Assembly: GCA_001247695.2 (NCBI GenBank)
Contig: LGRX02015745.1
Location: forward strand, 1 to 23,098
Origin: Cymbomonas tetramitiformis
Lineage: Eukaryota > Chlorophyta > Pyramimonadophyceae > Pyramimonadales > Pyramimonadaceae
Length of the DNA: 23,098 nt
Direction: 5' to 3'
Position 1 is the first letter of the stretch; every line of letters begins with the position of its first letter. A program made the translations under genes and the position numbers. Below the pieces are notes generated by a model. It had not been told where the DNA came from. It did no database searches and saw only the letters and a program-made list of their open reading frames with translations. This document shows, piece after piece, positions 8,602 through 18,442 of this stretch.

Positions 8602-8810
8602 CCTACCCAGCCTTGCCCTTCCCTTTGCCTTGCCCACCCAACCCAGAAGACTCTAAACATTTTGCCTTAGAAGTTGTGCATCAGCCTAAAAAGCATGTGA
8701 AGCTGTGAATCGGCCTAGAGAAGACATTCCAAAAAGAGATTTTCTCTCACACACTTAAAAGCATGTAAGAAGAAAGCTATTTTTAATGAAATGCTATGCA
8801 GTGTGCACGT
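8602..8810 (+). other. 3' noncoding segment of the PAT element between A2 and B2
   Basis: A pyrimidine-rich start (CCTACCCAGCC) is followed by AT-richer DNA with short repeated words such as AAGCATGTGAAG and AAGCATGTAAG. There is no open frame of note and no recognised signal. Confidence 0.6.
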
Positions 8811-8835
8811 TGGCAATGAGATGTGAAGAGCAAAA
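8811..8835 (+). repeat. Split direct repeat B2 (right end of PAT element)
   Basis: This is the exact 25-bp copy of B1. After a few more A bases the PLE frame resumes at about 8838, so this marks the right boundary. Confidence 0.9.
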
Positions 8836-8837
8836 AA

Positions 8838-11589
8838 AACATCCGGGATAGTCACAGGCTATATGTAGGGATGACTAATAACACGGCCTTTCAGAGGTGT
8901 AGGGAGCACGTCTGCGCTGCTAAGCGCGTCTTCCGAATTGGGGAGGGGAGTGACCCTCTTCATAGGGAGATGGCTAGGGTGGGCTGGCAGCAGTTTAGGG
9001 TCTACCCCATCGAGCACATCGCGGGGCACTTTCCCAAGACGGCCGAGGGTAGGGCTGGCTTCAGGAGCTTGGCTTTCCCACGTGAGACCTTCTGGAAGCG
9101 GACTCTGCATGTGTTTTTGCCTACAGGGTTCTGCTTGGAAGGGAAGTCACCGAGGAGCAGGAGGGCTAGGGTCCCGAACCTTGACCGGGTCGCTGAGGTT
9201 GGCGCCTGGCATGGGAGGGCCGCGCCTCTCGCGGATGGTGTTGGCAGGACGTTTTTGTCTAGGGACTTTGATAGGAAGTTCAGGTTCCTCCTCGGCAGGG
9301 TTGCTTCTGGCTCCTTCTCCCAGGCGGAGTTGCAGGGTCATGCCGACAGGAATTTACGGCGTATGTACGATGCCCTCTTTAACTTTGATGCGCAGACGTG
9401 GGGGGTTGACGACGCACACCGTACTTCCCTTATGGCATCCATCCTGTTTTCTCTTCCTTCCGTCTCGAACGCTGGTGTTAGAGCCACGTTTAGGTCGCTC
9501 ATCGTTCAACTTTTCTTGCACCCGGCCATCGAGAAGTTGGGGCTCAACAGAATTGTTGCTGACGACAGCCTGTGGCTTGAGAAGGTGCCCCCGAGCGTGC
9601 GTGCAAGGGTCTCACAGCCGTTGTCGGGTTACAAATATGATGCTCCTGTCTGGGTGTCGTTTTGTAATTTTGGGCAGGTGGCTAGGATGAAGGCTGTTGA
9701 GGCTGCGAGGATAATGGGAGGGACCTGTGCATGTCAGAGGCGTGGTAACCGTGCTTTTGTGGACCAGGACTGCGGGCATGTGGTGACCACTGATTTGTCT
9801 CTCGTGCGCAACCCAACCATTGAGTCGCTGATGGCTAGGGGCACGATGTTTAGGGCTAAGCCTCATGAGGGCTTGGAGGCTGAGGGTAGTATGCCGGAGG
9901 CGGCGTTCTTGGACCTGGAACGGGCTTTACAGGCATGGCGGTTTTCGGTGTCAAAGGCATTAGGTGTCTCTGACGCTTCGACTCTTGTTGCTTGGGTTGC
10001 TGCAGTTAGGGCGGAGGCACGCACAGTGATTGATTCGAGTGCGGGCGGCGAGTCTTTCGTGGGTGGATGCGAGGATCCCCATTTGGACCTTACGGCTTCG
10101 GACTGGCGCCGGTTGCGGGAGGTTCAACGGGATTTCGTCATCACCACGGTTGACAAGGCTGCCGGTAACTTCCGTTTTGTGTGCAAGAAGCACTACATGC
10201 AGAAATGCCTGGATGAGCTTAGACACGGTGTAGCTTATGAGGCCACGGAACGCTCGGCCGATGATATAAATGCTGAGGGCACCGCTTTGTGCAGGGCTCA
10301 TTCCATTGCCCCGCAGAGGGGGCCTAGGATCCCGCATTTTCATACTCGTGTGAAACTGCACAAGTCTCCGGTAGGATACCGGTTTGTCGCGGGGGCCAAT
10401 CGCGCAACACTTACACCAGTTTCTAAGTGGCTCAGTGTAGCCTTCCGGGCTTTGAATGCCGACGCCGAGGGCCTGTGGAAAGAGGTGGATTCTCAAATCC
10501 CAGGTGTGCCGAGGGGTCGCGGGTCTTGGATTATTCAGGACTCGGCGGAGGTTCGGAAGCTGGCTGCGGCATGCAACAGGCCCCGCGGACAGCGTGATGC
10601 ATCAATGCACGTTTGTGCATTCGATTTCACTTCCATGTACACCACCTTGTGTCTGCAGGATTTGAAGGAACGGCTGTCGGCACTCTTTCGGAGCATTTTC
10701 CAAAGAAAATTTCAAAGTTCGAGGGTGAGGTACCTGCTTGTCAGAAAGGATAAGTCCTTTGAGTGGGTTACCAATGAACGGAGGACGGACGGTGAGAGGG
10801 AAATGCTCTTTTCGGAGGGTCGGCTTGTTGAGTTATTCTGCGGGTTGGTGGATGGAACATTTGTCGAGTTTGGGGGTGTGATCTACAGACAAATTGTGGG
10901 GATCCCTATGGGGACGAGCTGTGCGGGCTTCATTGCCAACCTCTACTGTTTTACGTATGAGCTTGCGTTCATGCGCAGACTTGTGGAGGCGGAATTTTCA
11001 TGACGCGCGCAGGTTTCTTTTCGTTTGTAGATACATTGATGACTTGCTGGCGTTCAATACTCCAGATATGGAAGACTATCTATATCTGAACGAATCCGGC
11101 ACAACAGGGATTTATCCCAAACACATTTTGAGTCTTTCTTTGGCACATGCGGGTGTGCGTGTCCCTTACATGGACATACTCATCAAGCAAAATAGGCGCA
11201 GAGGCCTTATGACTGCCATATATGACAAACGACTGGATGCACAATATGCTGACATCCAGGTCATTAGGTACCCTGCACATGACTCGTACTTGGCCGACAA
11301 AGCTAAGTATGGGATTGTCACGAGCCAACTGCATCGGTTCGCTGAGAGATGTGTCCTTTGGCAAGACTTTGTTTACAACATAGCTCTTGTATTCCACAGG
11401 ATGACACAAAAGGGTTACCACAGCAGGCGTTTGTGGGGCTTTTTGCGGCGCTTTATGGTGGAGAGGCCCGGTCTGTATGATAGACGAGGTCCGGGTTGCT
11501 GGATCTCGCGCGTCAGGCGTAAGCTGGGGGACTTGCGTGACGGTGTCATTGTGCCAGGTCCGAATGGGTGGGAGTTCGGGCCATCATAG
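8838..11589 (+). pseudogene. Penelope-like ORF, 3' part: GIY-YIG remainder, CxC linker, reverse transcriptase
   Basis: This continues the ORF cut at 3787, in the matching frame. LYVG (8859-8870) and a following R..EH complete a GIY-YIG nuclease. A CxC motif (Cys-Ala-Cys, 9726-9734) links it to the RT. RT motifs are VDKAAGNFRF (where canonical PLEs have DKG), KLHKSPVGYRF, FDFTSMYT (catalytic Asp 10623-10625), IPMGTSCAG (~10900) and RYIDDLL (Tyr 11032). Between the last two the frame changes near 10995, at a run of T: one frame stops at 11003 and the other carries YIDD to TAG 11587-11589. A single-base insertion explains this. The intact protein would be about 1,030 aa. It belongs to the telomerase-related PLE reverse transcriptases. 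Confidence 0.9.
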
Positions 11590-11606
11590 CTGACCGGGAA
11601 TACGTC

Positions 11607-12347
11607 TCGCCATAGGGTTGTGGCATCTCGCTGTTAACGGGGACGGCCACTTGGGTGCTTTGGATGATGGGATGTGGCTGTCCCTGTGGTACCCTTCTGA
11701 CGGGTACTGCCTCTTTGAGGGCGTCGGGGATTCGTCTGCGGCTGGCTCTATTTATGTCAGTGCCTTGGGGCTTTTTCACCTGCCGGGGGACTGGTGATCG
11801 ACACCCACTTTATGGGGTACTGGCATCTCGTTGTTAACGGGGACGGCCACTGGAATGATTTGGATGATGGGATGTGGCTGTCCCTGTGGTACCCTTCTGG
11901 CGGGTACTGCCTCTTTGAGTGCGTCGGGGATTCGTCTACGGCTCGCTTTTTGGGAGTGTCTTGGATTCGTCTGACGCTAGCTCCCTCTCCATGTACAGTG
12001 CTCATGGTTATTGCACATGCCGGGGGACTTGTGTTCTTTGACCTTGATATTAGTACTAGCGGATCGCTGTGAACGGGGACGGCCGCCGGGTGGAAGTGGG
12101 TTTTGGGAGGCGGTTATCCCTGTGGTGCCATTCTGGCACTGCCTCTTGGAACGGGGACGGCCGCTGGGTGGAAGTGGGTTTTGGGAGGCGGTTATCCCTG
12201 TGGTGCCATTCTGGCACTGCCTCTTGGAGAGCTCGATAGATTCGTCTGTCGTGTTGCGAGGAGAGGCAGAAGGTGGTGGTGTACACCTTCTGTGTTTTCC
12301 CTTGAATTTTGTGGGGAGCACTTAGGTGCCCCCATGTTTCCTTTTTT
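11607..12347. repeat. Satellite block 2: 201-bp units and end module
   Basis: Satellite resumes right of the PLE at about 11607-11622, in the middle of a 201-bp unit. Two units follow, the first with a one-base deletion in TTTATGTCAGTGCC that breaks the repeat frame. The end module begins near 11939. Within it, 78 bp are duplicated in tandem (12071-12148 and 12149-12226), which is absent from the other blocks. Confidence 0.9.
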
Positions 12348-12668
12348 TGACATGGGGTGTCCATGCTGTGTGGTGTGACTGCATTCATGACATAACCATG
12401 GACCAACAGGTCCCATCCATCGACCGGGAGCCACTGGGGGGCATGCCAGCAGGGTCCGCTTACTCCGTAACCTAGAGACCAACAGTTGTTTGGCGACGAT
12501 CGGTCACATCGTATCATCTTTCCATGCTGCTTTGCATTTGGCTTGGGAATATGTATGCGTTTGTGGCATCTTGTCACGGCCCCGCCTTGCTCTTGATTTG
12601 CTTCTCACATCCACTGGGATGATGGTGGGCTTGCTTTTGTTGGCCGATCGCATGCCGTTCAGTGTGTA
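12348..12668. repeat. 336-bp satellite unit, single copy
   Basis: This starts at GACATGGGGTGTCC and ends at TTCAGTGTGT, where the LINE 3' end is attached. It is near-identical to 1679-1997. Confidence 0.9.
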
Positions 12669-13359
12669 TGCTTATCCTTGCGAATCCTTTGGTACCCCGA
12701 AGCCACAGGAGACTGCACTATGTACCCACGCCGGGGATCAAAGGATTCAGCACACACTTCGGGACACTCATCCGGATTCTCCGGGCTCACTAATGAAGAA
12801 TGGGACCCCCTAAGCCTCGCTGAGCCACCCGAGCCCCTCTGCATCTGCACCGCCAGCGCACTGCCGCCTTGTGCCTGAAGCCGGTTCATCCCTGCCCCCC
12901 GAGCTGCGCGAGCCATATCTCCACCACCAAGCCCACGCGCAAGACCACCCCTCTGCTCCCTGAGCCTCACTGGGCCACCTGAGCCCCTCTGCGGCTGTCC
13001 TGCCGGCGCACTGCTGCTGTGTCTCTGGAGCCGGCTCACCTCCGCCAATCGAGCCACCCCTCCACCACCAAGCCCACATCCCACATCACCCCGCTGCCCC
13101 CTACAGCCTGGTCTCAAGAGAGCTTGCCCACCCACGCCACGGCCAGAATGCCCAAGCGCTGTCCCAAGGGGCTGAGAATGATAAACTGGGTTGCCCTCAT
13201 CCAAACTTGCGCATCCGCCATCGACTTGCGCTTGTAGCCCTCTACCCCCAGCACCAACTCCCCGTGACTGGAGCCCTTGCGTTGATTGCCTTGCGAGGTG
13301 GCTGCGAACTTGAGCTATGCGCTCCACACTTGCGCTGTAACTGTCTCGCCGCACTGTTC
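12669..13359 (-). other. LINE 3' untranslated region
   Basis: This lies downstream of the LINE stop codon (13360-13362) and is shared at high identity with the truncated copy. Long open frames on both strands come from its C-rich, biased composition. I see no poly-A tail; the element ends next to the GT run. Confidence 0.7.
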
Positions 13360-15292
13360 CTACTTGGGGTCCCATCCCCACAGTTGCCTGCGTGTCCCAA
13401 GCCCTCCCGGTGGCCGATAGTTCACCACCCGGTCGTCGCCTTCCCGACAGCTGCTCACTGTTAGTTCCGGCACGGCCAGCAACCTCCCCCGGTGGGCACG
13501 GAAGCTGATGAGATGCCGCATGCTGCCGTGCAACCTGTTGTAAGTGGTCATCGCTGCCGGGATGGCCCCCCGGGCTCTGAGGGGCCCGGCGTGTGTCAAC
13601 TCCACCCGCGGACCTCCCCACATCTCCCCCGTCATCCTCATCAGTCCCCCCCATGCCATCAACCCCCCAAGAAGGCCGGCCACCCGCCTGCTCGCCCCCA
13701 TCAAGGTGGCCACCCCTCCCTCAGCCAAGGCCATTGCTTGCTCCGGCGAGGCCCCACTCTGCTCCTGAGTCCAGACCCCACTCTCCGGGCCCGGCGACAA
13801 AAGGTCATCCCACTCATTCAAGATATCCTCGACACTTGACGCCGCCTGGCTGAGCCCGCCTATGCCTGCCCGCGCCCCTCCAGATCGCGCCTCGGCGGTG
13901 CCCCCTCCTTGACCCCCCACAGTGCCCAGATGCTCCACCTCCCGCCGCACGTCCTCCATGCTCTCCAAAAGCCTCGATGCCATCGCGCCTGCCTCGCCTG
14001 CCTCACCGGAAGCCTGCCCAGACCGCTCACGCTGCGTTCCCTCAGATTCCTGCGTCCCACCGCCAGACCCATCCTGCGTGGCATAGTCTGTCTCCTCGAA
14101 CGCGTCCTCCCACGCTCTGTCCATCAGCGCCAACCTCTCCGCCCCTTCCCGTCGGTCCGCCTCCCCCCGATCCAGGTCCGGGCCCATGCCTCCTCTCACA
14201 CGCCCTCCACCAGCCCAACGCCACCCACTTCCGGCCGGACATCGCCCTACAGCCCGCCTGATGATCAGCCCTGCAACCCCCCGTGCAAGCGCGAAAGAAA
14301 GCAGCCGGACCCACTTCTCCTTCCAGCCCACAGCCCCGCCACGTGCCGCTTCCTCGTCCTCGTCCTCGTCCTCGTCCCCATTGCCATCCACCTGCTCTCC
14401 CCCTTCCGCGTTCGCCTCCATGTACCGCCGCTCCCTGAAGCGCCGCTGTCGTCTTCCGAAGGAATCCATACGCCGCAGGCCCCAGCCCACCGTACACCTC
14501 CACCCCAAAGGGGATGAAGTGATGTGGGCGGACATCCCCGTACGTCGCCACCTTGCTCTCCTCTACCTTCTTCGCCGCCGCCCCGGGGGCCATCATGGCC
14601 GCTCCCAGGTGCGCGTTTGACATTGGCCGCGCCGTGGCCACATCAAACAGCACATGCTGACCCGGTCCCTCCGCATCCATCACTGTCACATCCGGGCAAT
14701 GATTCCGTGAGTAGGTCAGGTAGCCCGCGAAGTCGTCGTGCTATGCAGACGCCAAGGGATAGGCAGACTTGGCCACTTCGAACAGCACCCTCTGCGGTTT
14801 GTGGTGGATGAAAGAGTACCAATTTCCTCCCCCAGCCCCCACTTCCCCCCGGCATGCCAGTAAGTGTGTCCCGGTGGGATCCCGCTCTCCTCCACAATCG
14901 GGGCACTCCTCCACTTGGCCAAGGAGGGGCTGCTCCGCATGAAGAATGTGTCGCAGGGCCACCGCCCGGTATTCCGCCGAACTGAGCTCCAGGGCTGGGC
15001 AGCATGGAACACCCCTCAAGAAAGCAGGCCCAATGCTGTTGAAGGTCACCGAGAAAAGCCAGGGGAGCCGAGACGCCCCCACGTGCCCAGCCAGCCAAAG
15101 TCAATCCGCAGAGTGGAGGACAGCAGCATAGACCCGTTGGGCACGTTTTTGAGACCTGCTGTAATCACTCAACTTCTTGACGTCGTCCGCCTTTGACACT
15201 TGTGGTGGCAAATGCTCATTTGCTCCCCTCGCCTCCCCAGTCACCTCCATCGCCTCCGACACCTTCTGCATGGCCGCTTGCAAAGAATTAAC
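13360..15292 (-). pseudogene. LINE ORF, C-terminal endonuclease half, broken
   Basis: This is the same frame as the RT ORF, carried on past stops at 15293-15295 (TAA), 15101-15103 (TGA) and 14741-14743 (TAG). It includes a CX2CX9HX3C zinc motif (CPDCGG...GTHLLAC, 14852-14905). A restriction-like nuclease core follows, with CPDVTVM, VLFDVATARP and a KKVEESK stretch, then HHFIPFGVEVYG. Near 14465 the frame changes and continues as GWKEKWVRLLSFALARGVAG with an acidic Asp/Glu run (a CTCGTC microsatellite near 14355-14380), ending at 13360. The nuclease would nick the target to prime reverse transcription. As read it cannot be made as one protein with the RT. Confidence 0.82.
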
Positions 15293-18200
15293 TTAAGGCA
15301 AGTCGCTCTCAGCCCCGAGGTCCTCGGTCCCCGCCGTCACTGTTGGAAAGAGCTCCCGCATATCCTCCCAGATTTGCGCAAACCCACCAAGCCAGGCCGC
15401 ACTGCTCACCCTCGCCGCCTTAGTCAGGCCCATCCCATGCGGGAGGGTGGCAAACTCACAGGAATGCCACGCCAATCCACCGCCAGGCAGCAAGTCCCGC
15501 AACGCCCCCTGCATCCTCCTGTCATGCTCCTCAGCCGCCTCCCGCATCATCTCCGGCGGCACACCTCGCAGCCAGAACCCCAGCCTCGGGTGGGCACAGA
15601 ATCGAAGCAGGAGCCCCTGGGCCTGCGCATGCCCAAGCTTGTTCAAGAGGGGCAGGATGCCACATAACTCCTCCACCTTCTTCAACATCTCCACACTGAC
15701 CGCCTCTGCCTTCCCCACCGGCACCCCCAAGACATCGATGAAGTCCAGCTCCCCCCGTGCACCCGGCATCCCGGCCTCGAAGCAACTGGCGTCCCCCTCA
15801 GGCGAGAAAGCCGCTGACTTCACCGGCTGAATATCCAAGCCAATCGCCACTGCCTCCTCCATATAAGTCTCATACGCGAGCGCCGCTTCAACCGGAGGGC
15901 CCATGAAGAAAGCGTCATCCAAGTAGGCAAAGATGACCACGCTAGGGTGTCCCTCCTGAACCCGCTCCAGTACCACCTGCAACCGGGCAGCCAAGTAAAG
16001 TGGCCCCAGGGGGTCCCCCTGCTGCGTGCCCTCCTTCGACTTGACAAATCGCATCACCGAGCCATCAACACCCCCCAACCGAAACCCCAGGTTCGCATCC
16101 ACCGCATAACAAAGGTCCTTCCATGCCCACAGCTCTGGGAAGTCCCGCTCGATAGCCTCAAACATTGCCTCACGGTGCACCGCATTGAAGGCATTCCTGG
16201 CATCTGCCTTGACACAGACCCATTCCGGGTGCCGGTCCAGAGCCGCCTGAACAGTGTGGACCCCCAGGTCCGCCCCTCCCTTCACCGCAACCCCAATCTG
16301 GGCCGCCCGCAGTCCACCATGCTCATCATCCTGTCGACGCCCACAAAATCGAGCCCTGAGGGCCTTCGCACGCTGCTTGCATATGACCTTTGCCACTAGC
16401 TTTCGGAGAACTTCGTCACACGCAATGGGCCGGACGTTGACGCCGAGGTCGTCCTTCAGCAACGCCACTAACCTAGCGCCTGCCAACCACTCCCGAACCC
16501 CCGCCGGGGCCCGACCTGCCGCCAGATGGTTGCACACCTCCAACAGTGCATCTCGCCCACCAGAGACATGGACCGCCCACATATGCTCCCAGCGCCACTG
16601 AGAGCTGCCCGGTCCCGAGGCCCGCGGCAGATTACGCATTACATCATCGAACGTCATTCTCATGAACGTCTTCTCATCCAGCTCAAGCGCCTGCCCCCGA
16701 AGCTCCCGCCGGCGATCCTCTCCCACATCTTGCCTCCTGCCTGTCCCAGCCGGGTGCAACCGCTCCAGCTTCAGCAACGTCTCCTCCGTCGCTGGTGCCA
16801 GCTTGGCCAACTCCAGCCTCTTCGCTGCCTTTCCCAGCTGCCCCGCCTTCACCAACCGCACAGCATCTCGCAGCACCCGTTCCTCATCCGCCTCGGCCAC
16901 AGCTCGTCGATCCCCCGGCACCTCCGCATGCAGCCCCTCCCACTCGCCGCGTAGGAAGCGGGCGCAACGCTCCTTTATGACCTGGGCCACACCCCGCTTC
17001 ACCCCCTGCTGGACCGGCTGAAGAACCAGGCGCGGGAGTAAAAAGAGCAGCTTGTAGGCCTCGACGTCCTGTGTGTCCACCCGCATCCTCCGAAGCGCGA
17101 CCATCACACACTCGGTGAACAGTCCCCACAACTTCTTCGGCACCATCAGGGAAGGGAAGTCGCTCACAGCACACTCGTCGACACTCAGTCCTCGCAGCCA
17201 TGTCCACCCCGCCTCTCCAAGCCCATCCGGGTCCCCCACCAAGCTCTCGCCTCCGTGCTGCCCCTGCGCCCGCCCCGCCGCCCGTGGATTGCCCCGGCCC
17301 CCACTGCCGCCTCCCCCCTGAGCCGGCGCACAACGCTGAGCATAACTAGCCAGACAGCCCCCACCCCGACCTTGATGCTGCCGCAATCCAGTCTCCGAGA
17401 GGATATGTCCACAGCTCTGCTCAGGGCACCGCGTGAGCCTCGCCGCAGACAGCAGAAGCCCTGATGCTTCAGGATGGCTCCGCCGAAAATGCTCCGTCAG
17501 GGCTCGTCTGCTTCCTAGGGCCCCCACCGAGCACCCCGGCACCGAGCAGACCACACCCCCCACCCGCTGTCCTGCCCCCTTCCGCCCGCCATTTCCCTCG
17601 AGCTGCGCCGACCCACTAGTCCCTCCCGAGGCACCCCCCAACGGTCTCAGTGGCTCCACAGCCCCTCCCACACCCGCCACATCAGCCCCGCGCTCTGCCC
17701 CCACCGTCCTCGTTCCTAACCTTACCCAGTGGACACCCTCACCCGCCACCCCCACGGCCTCCTCACCACCCAACTGTTCCACCGCTACAGCACCACTCCC
17801 AAGATCAACGCTAACCCCATCCGAACGCCCCGACAGTTCCAACCGAAGTGACAGACGAGGGCCCTCCACGCCCTCTCCGCTGCTCACTGCCATCCCACCC
17901 GCCAGACCATCCACTCCGGCCCGGTCCTCCCCGCTGACCCCCTCAGTTTCGCCACCCGCACCCGCGCCCGCATCCCCCCGAGGCAACCGCCGCCAACCCA
18001 TAAGCAAGCCCTTTTCCGCCTCCCTGCTCCAGCCACCAACCGTCTTCACCCCGACGCGCCGCCCACCACCCCGCCTGGACAGGAAACCGTCATGATCACC
18101 CGGGCCTCTCGGCCTGTCCTCCAGGAACACCTCCTCTCTCTCCGGGTTCCCATCAAGGTACTCAATCACCGTCGCCCCCTCCACAGATGCCCCCCCCCCT

Positions 18201-18442
18201 AACCGTCCACCATACCAGCTGCGCTCACCTGGCCAATACACCTCCACCAGGGTGCCCACTGGCAACGCCGCCATCGCTGGGCCTACACTTTGCCCAGCCG
18301 ATCTCCCACCATCAACACGCCTTTCATTATTTACACTATCCGTGACCGCCAGGTCCGCCGCCTGCCCAACCGCCCCTTCCATATTTACACTATAAACAAA
18401 CCCCTCATTCGCCCGATTACCTTCATCAGAACTCATAGTCAT
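15293..18442 (-). CDS. LINE polyprotein: Tudor-like domain, C2H2 fingers, reverse transcriptase
   Basis: An uninterrupted 1,049-codon ORF from ATG 18442. A Tudor-like domain lies at residues ~61-108 (LVEVYWPGERSWYGGR). A low-complexity Gly/Ser/Glu region follows. A C2H2 finger uses C299, C304, H318 and H323, and a second Cys/His cluster starts at C339. RT motifs are VKADARNAFN (Asp 747), GTQQGDPLGP (805-814) and AYLDD (839-843; the YLDD codons are 15914-15925). Fingers ahead of an RT and a nuclease behind it are the R2-type arrangement, where fingers bind the target. The stop at 15293 falls after the RT, and the nuclease half continues in the same frame, so the ORF is probably truncated by mutation. 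ATG 18442 is the best start seen; a second ATG follows two codons later. Confidence 0.9.
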   Translation of the reverse strand: MTMSSDEGNRANEGFVYSVNMEGAVGQAADLAVTDSVNNERRVDGGRSAGQSVGPAMAALPVGTLVEVYWPGERSWYGGRLGGGASVEGATVIEYLDGNPEREEVFLEDRPRGPGDHDGFLSRRGGGRRVGVKTVGGWSREAEKGLLMGWRRLPRGDAGAGAGGETEGVSGEDRAGVDGLAGGMAVSSGEGVEGPRLSLRLELSGRSDGVSVDLGSGAVAVEQLGGEEAVGVAGEGVHWVRLGTRTVGAERGADVAGVGGAVEPLRPLGGASGGTSGSAQLEGNGGRKGAGQRVGGVVCSVPGCSVGALGSRRALTEHFRRSHPEASGLLLSAARLTRCPEQSCGHILSETGLRQHQGRGGGCLASYAQRCAPAQGGGGSGGRGNPRAAGRAQGQHGGESLVGDPDGLGEAGWTWLRGLSVDECAVSDFPSLMVPKKLWGLFTECVMVALRRMRVDTQDVEAYKLLFLLPRLVLQPVQQGVKRGVAQVIKERCARFLRGEWEGLHAEVPGDRRAVAEADEERVLRDAVRLVKAGQLGKAAKRLELAKLAPATEETLLKLERLHPAGTGRRQDVGEDRRRELRGQALELDEKTFMRMTFDDVMRNLPRASGPGSSQWRWEHMWAVHVSGGRDALLEVCNHLAAGRAPAGVREWLAGARLVALLKDDLGVNVRPIACDEVLRKLVAKVICKQRAKALRARFCGRRQDDEHGGLRAAQIGVAVKGGADLGVHTVQAALDRHPEWVCVKADARNAFNAVHREAMFEAIERDFPELWAWKDLCYAVDANLGFRLGGVDGSVMRFVKSKEGTQQGDPLGPLYLAARLQVVLERVQEGHPSVVIFAYLDDAFFMGPPVEAALAYETYMEEAVAIGLDIQPVKSAAFSPEGDASCFEAGMPGARGELDFIDVLGVPVGKAEAVSVEMLKKVEELCGILPLLNKLGHAQAQGLLLRFCAHPRLGFWLRGVPPEMMREAAEEHDRRMQGALRDLLPGGGLAWHSCEFATLPHGMGLTKAARVSSAAWLGGFAQIWEDMRELFPTVTAGTEDLGAESDLP

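Larger units (their letters stand above)
3787..8837 (+). mobile_element. PAT/Kangaroo-like tyrosine-recombinase retrotransposon (DIRS order)
   Basis: This is a complete element with split direct repeats in the order A1, coding region, B1, A2, B2. It encodes a gag-like protein, an RT-RNase H-methyltransferase protein, and a tyrosine recombinase, all on the plus strand. The same gene set is known from Kangaroo of Volvox and other PAT-like elements. The B1-A2 junction (AGCAAAAGAAATGGTT) resembles what joining the right end to the left end would give, as expected for a circular intermediate. It sits inside the PLE ORF without an evident target duplication, consistent with recombinase integration. 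The exact crossover lies within a short run of A. The two A repeats differ at 3 of 172 positions, so it is young. Confidence 0.92.
2935..11606 (+). mobile_element. Penelope-like retroelement, N-terminal GIY-YIG type (Chlamys-like)
   Basis: Satellite sequence stops at 2934 and resumes at about 11607. In between lies one plus-strand element interrupted by a PAT-like insertion at about 3787-8837. Read across the insertion, its ORF has a GIY-YIG endonuclease, a CxC linker and then a Penelope-type reverse transcriptase. That permuted order, endonuclease first and joined by a CxC motif, is the published hallmark of the Naiad/Chlamys clade; Chlamys is the green-lineage branch. The first ~400 bp (2935-3316) are an untranslated leader. 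The stop codon is within about 20 bp of the 3' boundary. Both boundaries are inferred from where satellite ends and resumes. I saw no pseudo-LTR or hammerhead motif. Confidence 0.85.

Noticed and set aside
12659..13654. 331-codon minus-strand open frame at the LINE 3' end
   Set aside because: It lies in a different frame from the LINE ORF, which ends at 13360; it is open because of composition.
14350..14382. CTCGTC repeat as a regulatory or CRISPR-like array
   Set aside because: It is a short microsatellite encoding an Asp/Glu run in the LINE C-terminus.
13360..15292. Reassigned stop codons to make one LINE protein
   Set aside because: All three stop codons occur (TAA, TGA, TAG) and a frameshift is needed too; ordinary decay explains it better.
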